Source: Venturia oleaginea
Taxonomy: Eukaryota; Ascomycota; Dothideomycetes; Venturiales; Venturiaceae
Length of the DNA stretch: 64,000 bases
Direction of reading: 5' to 3'
Assembly (NCBI GenBank): GCA_013176395.1
Contig: JABMLP010000010.1
Location: 868,001 to 932,000, forward strand
The notes below the pieces were generated by a model that had not been told where the DNA came from, searched no databases, and was given only the letters and a program-made list of their open reading frames with translations. Positions within the stretch are counted from its first letter, which is position 1. Each line of letters starts with the position of its first letter. Position numbers and translations under genes: made by a program. This document shows, in pieces, positions 11,470 through 22,686 of the stretch.

Positions 11470-12147
11470 TTACAACAAAGCAACTCCAACAACAGCACCT
11501 CCAATCATGACCATAGCATCCCGTCCAAGTCTAACAACACCAGCCGCGCCAGTCGAACTACTCGAAGCCGACGAGCCAGATGCAGATGCAGCAGTAGGCG
11601 TACGAGAAGTAGTACTCAAAGCAGTCCTATTCCCAATAACCGACGTATCGATAACAAGACCATCAGACGCAGTTCCCGTCGCCGCAATAGCGATTGGGGC
11701 AGAGCTCAATGTCGCCTTTGCAGTCGTAGAAGGTACAACGGCAACAGACGAGAGCATACTCGACTCCCCACTTGCACTAGCACTAACGCTTTCCACAACC
11801 TTCGACACACTCGAAGACGAAAGCGCAGAAGCTATACTAGTCCAACTTCCAATCGCAGTCGCGTAGCTAGATGTCGCGGAGTCGGTTGCAATGGCGATGT
11901 AAGAAGGTGAGTATGTTCCTGTTCCGGAGTACGCCGCACAACCGGGGACGGTGGTTTTTGGTGGTGCGCGGCCTCCGCCGCAGTCTAGGGGTGCACAGAT
12001 TTCTCCTGTGCCTGGGACGTACCAGAGCAGCGAGGCGCCGCCGTAGGCAATAATTTCTGAGGAGGTGCACCCTTCGTAGTCGATACGAGCAGAGACTGTT
12101 GGGGCGAGGGTGAGGAGGGAGAGGATCGAGGTGGTGGTGGAAGGCAT
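11470..12147 (-). CDS. Ser/Thr-rich GPI-anchored cell-surface protein
   Basis: This single-exon frame of 225 aa has the layout of a fungal GPI-anchored wall or membrane protein. It has an N-terminal signal peptide ending around VSA (residues 1-20), then a short domain with four cysteines (CTSSE, EICAPLDCGGG, PGCAAY; about 27-75). A long Ser/Thr/Ala-rich, probably O-mannosylated region runs from about 80 to 200, and a C-terminal hydrophobic tail (about 209-225) follows a small-residue omega-site zone. The short Cys domain resembles those of many uncharacterised fungal surface proteins; no enzyme motif is visible. Expected location is the plasma membrane or cell wall. A TATATATA motif lies about 55 nt upstream of the ATG. 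Function beyond a structural or surface role is not inferable. Confidence 0.8.
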   Translation of the reverse strand: MPSTTTSILSLLTLAPTVSARIDYEGCTSSEIIAYGGASLLWYVPGTGEICAPLDCGGGRAPPKTTVPGCAAYSGTGTYSPSYIAIATDSATSSYATAIGSWTSIASALSSSSVSKVVESVSASASGESSMLSSVAVVPSTTAKATLSSAPIAIAATGTASDGLVIDTSVIGNRTALSTTSRTPTAASASGSSASSSSTGAAGVVRLGRDAMVMIGGAVVGVALL

Positions 12148-12198
12148 TTTGAGTGGTTTGTTGTTGAACGAGTGGGTCGGTGTAGTTTGGCTGTACTG

Positions 12199-12206
12199 TA
12201 TATATA
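12199..12206 (-). promoter_or_regulatory. TATA box candidate for the GPI-protein gene
   Basis: TATATATA on the minus strand lies about 55 nt upstream of the ATG at 12147. It is the only strong TATA-like run in this promoter. Confidence 0.4.
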
Positions 12207-13007
12207 GCGAGCGTGTATCTGCTTCGATTTGAGGAGAGAGTGTGTGTGTATGTAGTGTTTACAAATGTCTTTTCAAGCAACGATCATGTACCGTTGTAGA
12301 GATAAACGAATGTCTTGTCTCGAAGTGTGGATAGAAGAAAAAATCGAAGCCCGCAACGACTACAACAAACACGGCTCTATCTTATAGGAGGTACGTTCTT
12401 CTCCATTGTAATTGGGATAGTCCACAAGGCACAGCCTTCCCTCCCTCTGCAGCATGATCAGCAAGCAATACCCGTCATCACTAGTGGCAAAGGCGGCGCT
12501 TAAAATAGGGACGGAACAGCGGGATCAACAGGACACGGCTCGATCAAGCAATAGACCGGCGAAAGCTTGGTGACAAAGTCCTGTTCCTTTCTCCAAGGTT
12601 GCATTTCGCAGTCTATTGGTTCTTAACTGCAGTAGCCTGTCTTTTCATGCATGCTTGAGGCTGTGCATTTGCAATTGTTGAGAGGTAAACTTGGTTTGTG
12701 CAACCAGAATCTTTGTTTCTGCTTGCCATAGAGAGAAAGGGAGAAATCGCGAGGGTGTGAGAAGGATTGTCAAGTTTCGTCAAAAGATAATTTGGCTGCT
12801 GGTCGGAATTTTGAAACACGAGGTTTTGTGGAGATGTGGGATGTGAAAAAGCATCTCCTTTTGAAAGACCCAACACCATTGTTTCAAAAACCTTCATTCG
12901 ATGTATTTTGTCGCGAGCCCTTGCTTGAGCAACATGACGGTGTTGATGCTTCTACAGACCATACCATAGGAATGTCTCGTTTAACTCGCTTCATCCCATC
13001 ACACATC
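12207..13007. other. Intergenic region upstream of the GPI gene and downstream of the CDF gene
   Basis: About 800 bp hold the distal promoter of the GPI-protein gene and the 3' flank of the zinc transporter, both on the minus strand. Short frames (for example 12613-12897) show no motifs. Nothing further is supported. Confidence 0.45.
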
Positions 13008-14416
13008 TCACCCGCAACAGCTCCTCTCTTCACACACAGTCCCGCAGTTCACTTGGCATCCAGATGATTCCCTTAAACTTCGTCTGGGTAGTTCCAGCGT
13101 TTCTGTTCCTGGTGGTCCCTCAATTCTCACACCCGAAGAAGCAAACTCTGGCTGGATTGTTGCAGAATGGATACCGTAAGCGTGTAAGCATTCGAGAATT
13201 GTTTTGGCAATCTTTTCATAATTTTCAATAGACGGATCCGCCATCACAATGTGTGCAGATGCGTAGGATTTCGCTTCCGTGAGACGCCAGACGTGGAGCT
13301 CATGGACGGAAATGACTCCCTCAACATGCTCAAGGTCGTGTTTGACGTCTTCGACAGCAATGCCAACAGGAACGGATCCAAGAAGAATTTTACCTGCCTG
13401 TTTTACTTGGGGGACGTCAGCACCCATCATGAGCTGACTTCTTGAATCAACGACTTACCAAGCCTGAGGGCCATCACGAACAAGAGAACACCAATCACCA
13501 TACTCACTGCCGGATCGGCATAGAAACGTCTCTCTGATCTAGATTGCCACATGGCGATCGCAGCAGTGGCGACAAGAATATTGTTGCACGCGTCCCCCAA
13601 AACGTGGATGATAACTGCTTGCAATCCGAGATCATGATGTGCGTGGCCGTGATCTGTTTCAGCGTGATGAGAGTCATCATGTCTATGATGGTGACCGTGC
13701 GATAAGATCTTCATTTCCCTGTTCCACCAGTTCTCCTTCAAAGACCCGACCTTGTGGCGGTGGCCCAGCTCCTCGTGAGGTCTCTGTACCATACATCAGC
13801 CATGCCACCTTGAATGTATAACACTATCCGAACTCACCAAGAACTCAAGGTCTAGCTGGATTGTATCCGCCTTTCCATGGCTATGGTCGTGTACGCTTAG
13901 GAGAGTCGCAGAGATGACGTTGGACACCAAACCTGCACAGGCTACATAAAGGACGATATCAGGACGCTGAACGTGAACTTGAAGAGTGTGAGCTTGAAGC
14001 AAATGCTGAAAGGAAGAGTGAAAGTTACGCACTTTCTTTGGTGATGAAACTCTCCAACGACAAGAGCACAATGGAGAAGCCCAATGCTATCTGGCAGGAT
14101 GCATTGAAGAAAGAACCAAGTAATGAAGCTCGCTGCCAGCCAAAGCTGAGGGATCTGTCGGCATTCTCTTTCTTCTTAAGCTGGTGTAACGTGATCAGTG
14201 GTATAGCATCTATATTGTGAGGAGAAGAGTTACCACTTCGGCTGTGAGAGCGACTGAAAAAGTGAGCAGATCGAAAAGGACGTGAAATGAATCTGCTATC
14301 AATGCCAGCGACTTGGTGTAGATTCCAACCGATACTTCAGCGAAGAAGAAGCAGGTGGCAATTGCGATTGCTATGCACAGCCTGGTCTTTGTTGATAGCC
14401 TCATAATTGGATTCAT
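13008..14416 (-). CDS. Cation diffusion facilitator, vacuolar-type zinc transporter (ZRC1/COT1-like)
   Basis: This is a proton-coupled zinc (or cobalt) exporter that moves metal out of the cytosol, typically into the vacuole. Five exons join in phase to 397 aa: 14234-14416, 14033-14180, 13838-13977, 13459-13783 and 13008-13405. Introns are 53-55 nt with good branch sites. The transport-site motifs HVLFD (TM2, residues 45-49) and HVLGD (TM5) both keep the HxxxD zinc ligands. Between TM4 and TM5 is a His-rich loop (SHGHHHRHDD...HGHAHH), the metal sensor/binding loop of Zrc1-type proteins. ALRLVKQAGKILLGSVP and the cytosolic C-terminal domain follow. None of the unspliced frames alone shows the full six-TM topology. 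The promoter contains a 3x19-bp tandem repeat at 14572-14628. Confidence 0.92.
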
Positions 14417-15873
14417 GTTGGAAAGTGGAACATAAAAGTGATTATTATAGATGACAAGATCTTTTGGCGATTGAAGATGGCGTGAAGACAGGGCAGAATT
14501 GGATGTGACAGTTGCAGTTGCTCCAAATTGTCAATGTCAACGAGGAAGTAGCAGGTTAACGCAAGGTATTCCTGTCCGTCGCAGGTACTGCTGTCCGTCG
14601 CAGGTATTGCTGTCCGTCGCGGCTATTCCAGTTTTCCCGTGAAACCATGGAAGGAACCGGTGAGTAGCACGCGTAATCTGCTGATGCGTGTTCATCTCCT
14701 CTGCCAATGTTTGTGTTCTGTGTTCTGTATGCTTTGATTTGCTTTGATACCGAGTCTACCTAGCAAGACGTTGCTGTTACAGGTGTCCATGCCATCCATG
14801 ACCATACTTGAAGACGATGGGTGGCAGCAGTGAGAGCCAATTGTCGGGAATGCAATCATCTTGTCATGTCATGTTGAATTGCGACTATTGTTTTCCTTCG
14901 TGAGGTCCATGTCGATAGGAAGGAAGGGAAGGGATACACCGATATCGGATATTAATCGATAGCGTCATGTGCATCTTCATCTCCATTGCTTCCTCCAAAC
15001 AACATCTTCAAGACATCCCGTCTCTCAATCCGATCCACACCATCAATCCAAATATTCCATTTTACAACCCACAGGTGCGAGTAGATCCGGTGTAGCCACA
15101 AGAGCCAGGAGGTGATGAGAATCTGCCATTTACAAACCCTCAGCATAGGAAAACCCATCTCTTCAACAGTTTGAAAAATAGACATCTCAAATTCCGCCAC
15201 TGGCGTGATCGCTGATATTGTTTCTCGATGATACTGAGGGCTGCATGAAGCCTTTGGTGGTCATGAGCCGTGAGGAAGGCTCAATACTTGCCATTTCGTC
15301 TCAAGCAGCGTTCATGTCATAAGTATAGACCCAAATCATGGTAGTCCGAATTCAACTTGCCTGAAGCCCGAACGCATGCCGACTTCTAATGGAGTAGCTA
15401 GTTCCACACTCAGAACTGAAAGCAGACCACAAGTTGAGAATTACTCACATTATTCACAAAGAACGTGGCATAGTTGTCAATTTGGCTTATTAGAGGAATT
15501 CATCGGGTATCCACTGATTGGTCTCAGTTGATGGTCCATGCATAGAGCCCGCAATAAGGGCTTTGTAGCGGTAGCGGGTATGAGTTGTTCGTTCTCGGCG
15601 GGCCCTTAAGCATAAAAAGAAGGAGAACACCAGTTCATTTTTTGAACAAACCATGACAGTTTGCTTGCAAGGAATGCCGTATGCAACATTTTCCACCCGA
15701 AAATGATGGGCAAAGGACTTCACACTGCTTGTAGCTTTCGCATATTTCCTTTCCAGACCACTGAACGCGACCCCTTAGAGCTCGGTTAAAGACTAGGACC
15801 ACCTCCTCCGCAGAACTACCATAACTCAAACCCTCGCGGCTTATTACCATCGACACCAACAATTTCAGTCACC
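14417..15873. promoter_or_regulatory. Divergent upstream region of the zinc transporter and the APH-fold gene
   Basis: This 1.46-kb interval separates the divergent starts at 14416 and 15874. It contains the 19-bp tandem repeat listed separately. Minus-strand frames at 14952-15200 and 15490-15862 are weak: the first has no ATG at its reported start and neither shows a domain. They are not called. Confidence 0.5.
14572..14628. repeat. Three tandem 19-bp units in the zinc-transporter promoter
   Basis: The unit CTGTCCGTCGCAGGTAYTG occurs at 14572-14590 and 14591-14609, differing by one base. A third copy at 14610-14628 diverges in its last eight bases (CTGTCCGTCGCGGCTATTC). The array lies 156-212 nt upstream of the CDF transporter ATG. 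Its position suggests a multi-copy protein-binding site. Which factor would bind is unknown. Confidence 0.8.
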
Positions 15874-17492
15874 ATGTCTTTTCCAATCCAGACACATTCT
15901 TTGGGACAACAGAGCCCAAACTCTGTTGCCAGCTCTGTTTCTCTTGGAAAGGGACCTATGAAACCTATGAAACCTAAGAAACTACTACTAATCCCAACTC
16001 GATTATGTAGTTGCTTGGGGAATATAGCGCGCAAGGTGCCTTTCGTGAGACGATTTTTCAACGACACAGAACGACACCCACCCGGTAAGCTTGACCAAGC
16101 ACGACTATGGCGACTTGTCCTTACTTATCTTTGCTAGCTCTGTCGACTTCAACTGATGAAAATGAGGACGAAACAATTTGGTGGGGTGATGTGAGGGACA
16201 TTGAAGATCAGGTATTGATTGATCTTGCTGTCAAGCATCTTGGTGCGACATATGGTCCGATTTGTTCGGTTCTTGAAAGACTAGAAGGCTCCTACAACTG
16301 TGCCTACGTTATACAATTTTCCGAAGGTGCCAAGTTTGTCATACGCGTGCCGGCTGCCGGCCGTCCTGGTCGTTGGACCCAAACAGATGCAGACGCTCTA
16401 CGCTCTCAGGTCTTGACCATGGCCTACATCAGACGACAGACCAACCTACCCATTCCCGATACTCTTTTCTTCAGTACCTCCTTGGACGTGGAAAACTTTG
16501 GCTATCCATTCATTATTTCTCAATATTTGCCTGGAAAGCAGGTATCAGAAGTATGGGGCACTGGGATAGACTACGACTCGGACCTAGAAAGGAAACGACA
16601 AAAAATCCTCTGCTCGTTGGCTCAAACCATGTCGAGGCTTCAGAACCTTTCCTTCCCAGCCTCTGGTTCGCTCTATTTTCAGCACAATCTTGACGATGAT
16701 CCCCAGGTTGGTCCGCGGCACATGGTAGACGAAACTGATTATCCTCGTCGTTTTCCATATTACCAACCACCTTACAGCGACACTGCTTCTCACCTTAGAA
16801 ACCGTCTAGACCTTTGGTGGGAGCAGACCAAAACAAACGTCAATTACGAATCAAGCCCCTTTTCACCCGAAGCATTGGAAGCAAATGGAAGATTCGAAAT
16901 ATTGAAAATGGCAATCGATTCCCTCCCGCTCCCAGATTCTGAAGACTTCAATGAGGACCACCAACCCATCGAATCTTTCGTTCTAGCTCCACCAGATTTT
17001 GATTTCCAGAATATTCTCGTGAATGATGAGGGGAATATAACTGGACTGCTAGATTGGGATGGCGTCCACACCGTCCCCCGTTTCGCAGGCTACGCCGCTC
17101 TCCCCCTCTGGCTAACCCGCGATTTCACTGACGCCTCCTGGGACTGGGACGGCGAACTCGGGAACTCGGAGTGGGATCTTGCTCGTTACCGCCAATGCTA
17201 TGCAGGATACATGTACAATGCCATGCAGGGCCATGGCGATTGTAGATTCACGGCTAAGAGTCATTTGTTCCAGCTTCTACAGTTTGGATGTGAGAGGGAG
17301 AATAAGATGAGTTGGGGTGCTGTGAGGAATTTTCTCAATCCGATTTTGGGGAGGACGGAGCTGAGGGGGTATGTTACGAAGATTGGGAATAGTGCTCATG
17401 GCTGGCAGAGGGGCGAGGAGGAGTGGTTGAGGGAACGGATGAGGGAGCTGTTCTGGTGTGAGGTGGTCCTGAAGCATGGATTGTATATTTGA
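15874..17492 (+). CDS. APH-fold (aminoglycoside phosphotransferase family) kinase-like protein
   Basis: Exon 1 is 15874-16084 and exon 2 is 16138-17492 (53-nt intron, GTAAGC...GCTAG), giving 521 aa. The ATG at 15874 has a strong CACCATGTC context; the alternative in-frame ATG at 16107 lies inside the intron. The fold is the APH/choline-kinase-like one common in fungal genomes. LERLEGSYNCAYVIQF and KFVIRVPAAG form the nucleotide-binding N-lobe. PPDFDFQNILV is the catalytic-loop region, keeping Asp and Asn but with Pro where many members have the Brenner His. LLDWDG is the metal-binding DFG equivalent. The C-terminal part is helical and Trp-rich. The substrate is unknown; in fungi these proteins are rarely tied to drug resistance. 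Residues 1-70 are basic and low-complexity. Confidence 0.82.
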
Positions 17493-18166
17493 GGACGTTT
17501 TTGTACCATGAGCTGGAAGAGGTGGATGAGGAAATCGCTAGGTGTTGAGGGTATTTTCCGAGGAGGTATCTCGCCAGAAACCGTCGTGCAGCACAAGACT
17601 ATAATTGAAATCTTATCCTTACTCACAAACTCTCACAGCCAAAACGTCAAAGCATGCCTAGAGACAAGTGATCAGATATGTTTGGGCCTTTGACGACAAG
17701 GCTGAGCCGGTACGAGGAGTCAATCCCCTCCTTACTCGGTGAGATGAGAACACACTACCGCCGCGAGTCAGTATCACATGGAATCCCTTACTACCTTAGT
17801 CCTAGCTCCCCTATGGGGAGTCTAGATCTTGAAAGGGTTCGTTCGTACTTGTTACATGCTTGAAGTGGCGAACGATTGTACAGCCTTGGGACCAGGTGTG
17901 GCTGAGCGCCACACATGACGCGGATAGGCCCTGGCCAAGGAATCTGCGACATTTTACGACGGCGACCTCTCCAGCTGGTCGTGAGGAATCAAACCCTACG
18001 TTCTGCAGAGTAGAGCACAGCCTCCTACAGATTGACTTTATATTCATCCCATTGTGCTTCACTAAGGCTCTGCGCTCGCTCCTCGCTCTCATCACAACAT
18101 CACAAAGTCAACAATCCCTCCCCCCTCTCCCCCCCCCCCCACCCCTCCATAGCCCATCTCGTGAAT
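17493..18166. other. Intergenic region upstream of the spartin-like gene
   Basis: This 674-bp region holds the 3' flank of the APH-fold gene and the promoter of the next gene. The last 50 bp before the ATG are pyrimidine-rich with a run of twelve C (18129-18140), as in many fungal 5' UTRs. No separate gene is seen. Confidence 0.45.
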
Positions 18167-19797
18167 ATGGCGGGCCACCAGGATCCAAGACTGCTCTATT
18201 CCATACCTGGAATCAACGCTTACCATCTCCAGAATGGCGAAGAGTCACCATTGAATTCTTCGCCTCAGTTGATGTCCCTTCTCATGGTCCCGACAAACGT
18301 ACCAGCATCAAGCGCAGGCTCTCCTCCAGAAGAAGACTTCTATCTACATCTGAACCTTCCTCCAGAACTCGACTTGGCTCTCCCAGCGACTACCCAGGTT
18401 TATCACCAACCCCCACGATCATACCTTATTCCGCGATGGGATCTGGGTCCAGACAGTGGAGCTTTCACTCGTATTGAGTTCCCAGCGATTGGCAAAGGTC
18501 CAAACGCTGTCACACAGGAAGATGTAGACACTTTCGAGACAATATTAGCACAATGCACGGCATTCTTAGAGCGGGCCCAGGCACCGCCAGTTGGGAAAGG
18601 GTCTCAAGCATACAATCCTGCCGATTATGCTCCTGGCCAAGGTTATGCTCCTGGAACTGGTTCTGGTAAACATGGACAGATTGTTTTGATCGATGAAGAG
18701 AATGGGAGTGTGGTTGGTGAACTGACAGAGAATGTCGATATGATGAACGACTCCAAGGTGCGACCTGGAGAGAAGGGTATGTTGGCTGCTGTTTGGAGCA
18801 TACCATGCCGCTTATTTAACGCAATCACAGACCCAGTCGAGATCAAAATGTCAGCAGATGGCAAGAGAATTGAGGTCGTACCAATCTCAGACGAATACCT
18901 TCGCTTAGCCAACCACCCAGCCTACGCAAACTCGACCATTGTCCAAAACGCAGCAGCAGCTTCTCGGTTGATCGTTACAGGGACTGGTTATATCAGCAAT
19001 CTGATGGTCACTAATGCTGAGAAGTTTACACGAAGTACGCAACCGACCGAGAAACCACTTGTGTTTGCACCGACGACTCACGACCGAGTACGCAAAATAA
19101 ACAGCGTTACACAATCTGCAGCCTCACTCTCCTCGAAGACAGTTGGGCAGGCTACGAAGTTTGCACAAAACATCGGAGCCAGGGTCGCTGGACGAGATGA
19201 GAGAAAAGGCAAGGGGGATGATTACAAGCCCGGTTTTTTAAACAAGTCCATGATCGCCTTTTCAACGGTCATGGATGGCGTCGCTACCTCTGGCAAACAC
19301 TTACTGACTCAAAGTGGCGTGGCTGCCACGACTGTTGTTGGCCATCGATATGGGCCCGATGCGGGCGCTATCACTGCTGAATTGGCTGGCGGTGTCAAGA
19401 ATGTTGGATTAGTGTACATTGATGTCACTGGTGTTTCGAGACGTGCTATAATCAAAGCCACGGCAAAGGGAATGGTAAGCCGACCATGCTCCATTGCGCA
19501 AAGAGTAAATGCTAACCTTGAGATAAGGTTGTCGGTCGTGTCAAGGTTAAGGACGGCCAAGACGCAGATATCATCGTCGGAGGCGGAAGCGGCGAGGAAA
19601 ACGCATACCCACCCGACAGCAGAGCCTCTGGACACTCGAACACTTTTAGCCCCCACCCAACAGGTGGACCTTCTAATTCCTCGTGGGCCGGTGTTCCACC
19701 TGGAGGAAATGCGCCACCCCCTTCTTATGGAGCAAATGATCGCGGACATCTTGCTGGCGGGAAGGGGCAGTCGAATTTGCCTGAGAAATGGAGATGA
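18167..19797 (+). CDS. Senescence/spartin-domain protein
   Basis: Two exons (18167-19474 and 19528-19797, 53-nt intron) give 525 aa. The protein has an N-terminal region of about 300 residues that includes IVLIDEENGSVVGELTENV, typical of fungal spartin-like proteins. A senescence-associated domain follows (about 300-460), recognisable from its repeated Ala/Gly helices (TVGQATKFAQNIGARVAGR, MDGVATSGKHLLTQSG, ATTVVGHRYGPDAG). The C-terminal tail is Gly/Pro/Ser-rich and disordered. In animals spartin acts on lipid droplets and endosomes; in plants the domain marks senescence proteins. For the fungal member a membrane or lipid-droplet role is inferred, not shown. The ATG at 18167 was preferred over 18032 because upstream codons are leader-like. 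The uninterrupted frame reads into the intron and gives a false C-terminus. Confidence 0.87.
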
Positions 19798-20820
19798 AGC
19801 TGGTCTTGTATCATAAGAGGTGAGTTAGGGGGAAACGGCATTTGGAGGGAGGTTAGCGTTATCACTTTGCGAGTCTGTGTTTTGGGGGACGCGGAATTAA
19901 TTCATGCCTCACATAGCGATATCGTTGTTAGGTGCGGGCATTGCTAAATAGCCACATAATTGCATATCCAGCCGGTTTTCAGAAATAGTTTTCAGAAATT
20001 GGAGCAAATTCCCGACCACCACCCAAATGCTGCAGCACGCACGAAATCACATCTGGCCATTTACATAATACTCATCACTTCATACAAGCAGCCATTTTTT
20101 GGCAAGAGCAACACTCTCCAATCTGCGATCACAAATTCAAAGCCCGCGGAACATCATATCCGTCAAGGCCACCTCAATCGAATCCGTGGCATTTGAATCT
20201 AGTAAAGATAGAAGGCTTTTGCGCGGAAAAACCCGTCCGACTGAAGCTCTCGGTCCAATGAGGAAATTGATTCCAACTTTTGATATTTGCGCACACAGGT
20301 CCCTCGGGATGAGTCTCGCTGGTTAGATTTCGATCGCTGCTTTCGTTTATGGGGAGTATTGACACAGCTGCCACTACTCCAGAGTTAGATTCGGTGTAGT
20401 TTTTAATTGGATCCGCTGAAGGATGTCTCTCGTGTGTAGAAGTCGGGCTCTTCCAATTCAAACTGTAAACCAATTTTCGGGTTATCTTCTAGATCGTGCT
20501 CGAGATGAAGATGCGTAGGCCCGATATAGTCATGCGGAAGACTGCCAAATCCGAAGGCGCATGGCTTTATGCTCATGTTCTTTTGGTGCTGTGATACGAT
20601 TCTCAGACCATGTTGGGGCTAGTGGTATGGCGATGGACTAGACACCAGTACCCATTTTGCGCTCTTTGTTGCCATCCATGTGGACGCTGGAATAGCCCTG
20701 CAAAAAGTAGTACTGGAGGTATTCGTCCCCAGTAGCGCCACTTCAATATCAATCAATCTGAGCCTACAACGAACTTCAGCCCAGTCAAGCGAACCGCCCA
20801 ATCAAAGATACTTCATCTTC
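19798..20820. other. Intergenic region, no gene seen
   Basis: About 1 kb between the spartin-like gene and the small Cys/His gene. Frames at 19960-20196, 20174-20473 and 20619-20801 lack motifs and good starts. I see no repeat or RNA gene. Confidence 0.45.
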
Positions 20821-21232
20821 ATGTCAAATTCGTGTAATTCTCATCATTGGTAAGCCTCAACAGAAGAGTGAGCAAGCCGTATTGTCTAAAACTGACGATA
20901 CTTTCCTTAGCTCCGAGTGCAAAGGCGAGCACTCCACATCCTGTCTGAATAAGGGCTATAGCGCGTACTGTCAGCATCCTGACTTACTAAACAGCGATGA
21001 CAGGGGCATATTCATTATTAAAAGCAAAGGAAGCTCAATACTCCTATACAGCAGCGGTTGGAATCTGCACAGAAAGCCCAAATACGAGGGAGATACGACA
21101 CCTCCTCCTATTGAGGATAAGATAAATAGGCTCAAGACTGGCATGGAGAGCGATTCCGGAGCCATAACGGGCGAAATCAGCGGGGCAACTAGCAATTTTA
21201 GGATAGCAAAGACTTGGGAAAGGCAAGACTAG
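20821..21232 (+). CDS. Small Cys/His-motif protein of unknown function (two exons)
   Basis: The gene is supported by a splice join that an ORF scan misses. Exon 1 is only 29 nt (20821-20849). A 61-nt intron with canonical GTAAGC, ACTGAC branch site and CTTAG follows, then exon 2 (20911-21232). The product is 116 aa. Its N-terminus reads MSNSCNSHHCSECKGE, then C-LNKGYSAY-C-QH. The Cys/His spacing (C, HH, CxxC, C, C, H) over the first 35 residues looks like a small zinc-binding or disulfide motif often placed at the extreme N-terminus of uncharacterised fungal proteins. The rest is hydrophilic with no domain. There is no signal peptide, so a cytosolic or nuclear zinc-binding protein is more likely than an effector. 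Function unknown. Confidence 0.55.
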
Positions 21233-22686
21233 GAAGATCAAAGCCAGGCACGAATAATGGGCAAACTATAGAATAGGTATTACCAAGAGTATCTTTGGCC
21301 CTCCAAGTTGCTATCATTGGTATTGGGTAGGGTGGAAGGCTACGACCGAGCTATCCAATTGAGCAAGCAGTTGCCATTCATAGCAACCGGGGAGAGGAAG
21401 TGAGAGTTGACTTGTTGGCGCAGTTGTTCCGCGGTGCCTTCTCAGGTGGATGATTGAAAAGACAAGACCGGGGTCATGTGTCATGTCACCCCGTCGTTGA
21501 TGTGCAGATGCTGAGGCTATTTTGAGTCTAGGGCAGCAATATGAAGCTGTCGCAATGAGTGTTTTGATACATGTGTGATGAAAGGGAAGTTGGTGGTTTG
21601 TGTTTGTTGTACGGAGGTAGAAAGAAACGAACGCCAGAAGGTGTCAGCAGGGTAGCCCCAAATCATGCGGGGGGCTAAACCAAACTTTAGCGGGCACTAC
21701 CATCTCTTTCCTTGCGCACATTTCACTCTCCTCCTCACCCAACCACCATCTCATTGGGATCGGAGTGAAATGCCCAGAGAGTAAGTCGTCAGAGAGATGG
21801 CGGAGGCAGTCATGAACGCGTGAAGGCATGGAAGACCATAAGATCCTGCATCAGCCCGGGCAAGATTTCAACACCATGGCACCATAAACTCGAGCCTATT
21901 TGCAAGGGTGTCAGGTGCGTGAATATAGCTCTAGAATCCGTTCATCTCCATCCGAGACGAATGTAGGAGCGTAGGCTGCGAGGAAGAGAGATTTCGACAT
22001 CGCCATAGGGCAAGGAATCTGAGCGGTGAAAGAAGGCTGTGACGAACTTGTGAAGGGAGACGTAAGCTTCGAGATCACGAGCGCTGGTACTCCTATTTAA
22101 AGTCTAGTAATCCCGTCGATCGAAGATTAACATAGAGAGAAGCCGACTAGCCATCAGAGTAGTTCGTCCAACAGGACAATCGAACAAGGCCATCCCTTCC
22201 TCAAGGCCAGCCTCATTTCTTCGCCTCACGCGCCCCTATCACGATCACTATGCGCCACCTCCCCGCGTCACATAGCTATATCCCTGTCCACCCTTATGCT
22301 ATAATTGACCTCATCGCACGACGACAATGGTCCCCAACATTTGGAATCTTCACCAGATACCCAGAACGATGCCCTTGATACCCATTGCCCTCGGCCTCTC
22401 CATCGTCTTCATCAAAGTCGCAAGTCTAACAGTCATCGCCATCTGTCTCATCGGAGATCGATTTTGAGACCCACAAACAGAGTTCATAGCGGAAAGCTTC
22501 CGAACCAACACACCTCGGAAGTCTGCCCCACTTCTACTGGCTGACGAGATATCACGACATTGAGAGAGCGCCATCAGATCAGGGACAGCAGTCGCCGAGA
22601 TTGGCGTGTATAAAATCATCTTCGTAATCTTACGACCTCTCCGACCGCTGAACGAACTCGCAACGCAAACCCAAAAATAACAAAAC
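21233..22686. other. Intergenic region upstream of the 2OG oxygenase
   Basis: This 1.45-kb region has no supported gene. A 46-codon frame at 22327-22467 encodes a hydrophobic peptide (MVPNIWNLHQIPRTMPLI...) that could be an upstream ORF in the oxygenase leader. It has no homologue I recognise and is left uncalled. Confidence 0.45.

Noticed and set aside
14952..15862. Possible small genes in the CDF/APH promoter region
   Set aside because: The first frame starts at GTG, neither has a known motif, and no intron model joins them.
22327..22467. A 46-codon hydrophobic peptide upstream of the oxygenase
   Set aside because: Could be an upstream ORF, but with no transcript evidence or known relative it is not called as a gene.
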